Source: Mycobacterium sp. (GTDB lineage Bacteria; Actinomycetota; Actinomycetes; Mycobacteriales; Mycobacteriaceae). From it: a stretch of 7,445 nt of DNA. Under the pieces are notes generated by a model. It saw only the letters and a program-made list of their open reading frames with translations, ran no database searches and was not told the origin of the DNA. The translations under genes were made by a program, and so were the position numbers. Position 1 is the stretch's first letter; each line of letters starts with the position of its first letter. Location of the stretch: NCBI GenBank assembly GCA_018882545.1, contig VERS01000091.1:1-7445 (forward strand), in the 5' to 3' direction. Positions 6,297 to 7,445 of this stretch are shown here, one piece after another.

Positions 6297-7157
6297 ATGA
6301 TCGACAACTATTTGCGCCGCCAGGACGGCGTCATCACCCTCACTCAGGCCCGCCGCGGCGGTCTTAGCCACTCTGCCATCCAGCGGCGGGTCCACACCGG
6401 GCGGTGGCGGCGCTGCGCTCCCGGCGTCTACTTCGCCGATGACCGCCCATTCACCACGGCCGCCCGCATCCGCGCCACGGTGTGGGGATACGGGGTCAGT
6501 GCGGCGGCCAGCGGCCTGACCGCCGCCTGGTGGCTCAGGCTGGTCTCGATCGAACCGGGCGAGCTGGAAGTGACGGTACCCCGCAACAGCCACGGCCGGC
6601 GCGCGCCTGGAGTGAGGGTTCGTCGCCGGGATCTCAGCGAGCAGGACATCTTCGAAGACCGCGGGCTTCGGGTCACCGGCATCGCATTGACGGTATTGGA
6701 GGCCGCAGCCCACAGGGCCGGCGGTCCGGAGATCATGGACTCAGCACTGCAACGGCGGGTCTGTCTCACCGATCTGCAGCGGGCGCACGCCCGTAACCGA
6801 GGCCGCTACGGTTCGCCCGCAGCCCGGCGGATGCTCGATGCCGCCGCGAGCGGGGCTCGGTCGGAGGCTGAGCGCCGAGTGGTTCAGTTGCTGCGTGGGG
6901 CCGGGATCAGCGGGTGGCGAACCAATTACGGCGTCGGCGCCTACGTGGTGGACGTCGCATTCCCCGCGCAGAAGGTGGCCATCGAGATCGACGGCTGGGC
7001 CTTCCATAGCGACCAGGTGGCGTTCCAGAAGGACCGTGTCCGGCAGAACTGGCTTGCTCTGCGCGGATGGCAGGTGCTGCGGTTCACCTGGCTGGACATC
7101 ACACAGCACCCGGAGCGGGTGCTCGCGCAGATCCACGCCGCGATTTCGGCGCGCTGA
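6297..7157 (+). CDS. Winged-helix (AbiEi-like) plus DUF559 domain protein, Vsr-like nuclease fold
   Basis: The 286-residue product has an N-terminal winged-helix segment (about 8-45: QARRGGLSHSAIQRRV ... APGVYF) like that of AbiEi-family proteins, a middle region, and a C-terminal DUF559 domain (about 186-283) related to very-short-patch-repair endonucleases. Candidate catalytic positions of that fold are E190/E192 (SEAERR), D219 (VVDVAFP), E230 and D232 (IEIDGWAFH), H237, and KDRVRQN (245-251), followed by GWQVLRFTW. The fold predicts DNA cleavage or nicking, but biochemical function of DUF559 proteins is largely unestablished. The ATG at 6297 is chosen; a TTG at 6270 would add nine residues, and neither has a ribosome binding site. 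No AbiEii toxin partner follows, so it is not evidently half of a toxin-antitoxin pair. It is bracketed by two copies of a palindromic repeat, and its end (ISAR-stop) is repeat-encoded. Confidence 0.88.
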   Translation: MIDNYLRRQDGVITLTQARRGGLSHSAIQRRVHTGRWRRCAPGVYFADDRPFTTAARIRATVWGYGVSAAASGLTAAWWLRLVSIEPGELEVTVPRNSHGRRAPGVRVRRRDLSEQDIFEDRGLRVTGIALTVLEAAAHRAGGPEIMDSALQRRVCLTDLQRAHARNRGRYGSPAARRMLDAAASGARSEAERRVVQLLRGAGISGWRTNYGVGAYVVDVAFPAQKVAIEIDGWAFHSDQVAFQKDRVRQNWLALRGWQVLRFTWLDITQHPERVLAQIHAAISAR

Positions 7158-7193
7158 TCACCGCCCAGCGACGAAGGACGCGCCGAAATCGCG
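7139..7193. repeat. Palindromic repeat, copy B, 15-bp perfect stem overlapping the stop of the DUF559 gene
   Basis: Arms CGCGATTTCGGCGCG (7139-7153) and CGCGCCGAAATCGCG (7179-7193) are perfect inverted repeats around a 25-base loop beginning CTGATC. The loop supplies the TGA of the DUF559 gene and the left arm encodes its Ser-Ala-Arg end, exactly as in copy A. The long stem would be very stable in RNA and could act as a terminator or 3' protector for that gene; there is no T-tract. Confidence 0.85.
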
Positions 7194-7221
7194 CGGGGGA
7201 TCCGAAACGCTCGAGAAAGCA

Positions 7222-7247
7222 TCTGCGCCGAAAACACACGGCGCGGA
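7222..7247. promoter_or_regulatory. Inverted repeat upstream of the RND adaptor gene, site 1
   Basis: GCGCCG (7225-7230) and CGGCGC (7239-7244) are perfect inverted repeats around AAAACACA; the stem extends to 7222/7247 with one wobble pair. It lies 48 bp before the ATG of the adaptor gene. It could be an operator for a dimeric repressor, or a hairpin. No -10 matching TANNNT is found between 7158 and 7294. Confidence 0.35.
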
Positions 7248-7258
7248 GTGGAGTTTCT

Positions 7259-7271
7259 GCGCCCCGGGCGC
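7259..7271. promoter_or_regulatory. Inverted repeat upstream of the RND adaptor gene, site 2
   Basis: GCGCCC-C-GGGCGC is a perfect 13-bp palindrome 23 bp before the ATG at 7295. Its half-site GCGCC is shared with site 1, and the two centres are about 30 bp apart, close to three helical turns. Both palindromes are GC-rich in a GC-rich genome, so chance remains possible. Confidence 0.3.
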
Positions 7272-7294
7272 TTCGACGTGTGGAGAGAGTGACG

Positions 7295-7445
7295 ATGCTT
7301 GCTGCCAACCCCTGGAAACTGGCCCTCGTCCTGATGATGCTGGTGCCGGCTCTCGCGGGCTGCAAGAAATCCTCGGCCGTGGCGGAGCCGGAAGCGGCAC
7401 CCCCCGAGGTGGGAGTGCTCACCGTCACGCCGCAGCCGCGCACGA
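7295..7445 (+). CDS. Lipoprotein resembling an RND efflux periplasmic adaptor (AcrA/MexA-like), N-terminal part
   Basis: The first 50 residues are visible. A hydrophobic signal sequence (MLAANPWKLALVLMMLVPALAGC) ends in the lipobox LAGC with C23, so the protein should be lipidated and anchored outside the cytoplasmic membrane. After it comes a polar linker rich in Ala, Glu and Pro, then PPEVGVLTVTPQPRT, the characteristic start of the first strand in membrane-fusion proteins of the AcrA/MexA type. These link an RND pump to an outer-membrane channel. GGAGA at 7282-7286 is well spaced for the ATG at 7295; an in-frame GTG at 7289 lies too close to it. An inner-membrane RND transporter gene would be expected downstream, outside the window. 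With so little sequence, another lipoprotein is possible. Confidence 0.72.
   Translation, partial: MLAANPWKLALVLMMLVPALAGCKKSSAVAEPEAAPPEVGVLTVTPQPRT

Noticed and set aside
6297..7157. Type IV AbiEi antitoxin as part of a toxin-antitoxin pair
   Set aside because: Only the N-terminal winged helix is AbiEi-like; the C-terminus is DUF559 and no AbiEii nucleotidyltransferase toxin gene is adjacent on either side.

Overview
The window looks like chromosomal DNA from a high-GC actinomycete, most likely a mycobacterium of the Mycolicibacterium type. The reasons are the very high GC content, the frequent GTG starts, 4-bp stop/start overlaps, and a gene neighbourhood that, from memory, matches the purC-ptrB-...-purS-purQ region of Mycobacterium tuberculosis (about Rv0779c to Rv0788). 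No rRNA, tRNA, IS element or CRISPR array is visible. There is no gene-free stretch over 300 bases; the longest is 7158-7294.

Layout. At the left edge, on the minus strand, lie the end of a purine-biosynthesis unit (purS, then the probable start of purQ running off the window) and, upstream of purS, a small secreted protein of unknown function. A 36-bp tandem repeat sits at the purS/purQ junction and keeps the purQ frame open. Divergent from the secreted-protein gene are two tightly coupled plus-strand enzyme genes: an UlaG-like metallo-beta-lactamase-fold hydrolase and an RhlG-like short-chain dehydrogenase. They converge on a minus-strand operon of purC (SAICAR synthetase) and ptrB (oligopeptidase B). 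purC and ptrB overlap by 4 bp, and the stop codons of ptrB and the dehydrogenase lie inside one CTAG.

To the right of purC are a divergent two-helix membrane protein (Rv0779c-like), a 286-residue winged-helix plus DUF559 (Vsr-like nuclease fold) protein, and the first 50 residues of a lipoprotein resembling the periplasmic adaptor of an RND efflux pump. The membrane-protein gene and the DUF559 gene both end inside copies of one palindromic element. Each copy has a TTCGGCGCG arm, a 25-nt loop starting CTGATC and a CGCGCCGAA arm, and supplies the same Ser-Ala-Arg-stop terminus. The DUF559 gene is thus bracketed by direct copies of a hairpin repeat, so it may be a gain/loss cassette.

How the genes work together. 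PurC, PurS and PurQ belong to de novo IMP synthesis: PurS and PurQ are the small and glutaminase subunits of FGAM synthetase, and PurC makes SAICAR. The other genes are neighbours without an evident shared pathway. The most interesting signals are the stop-codon-embedded palindrome bracketing the DUF559 gene, the in-frame tandem repeat at the purS/purQ junction, and the Gram-negative-style RND adaptor lipoprotein in a mycobacterial setting.
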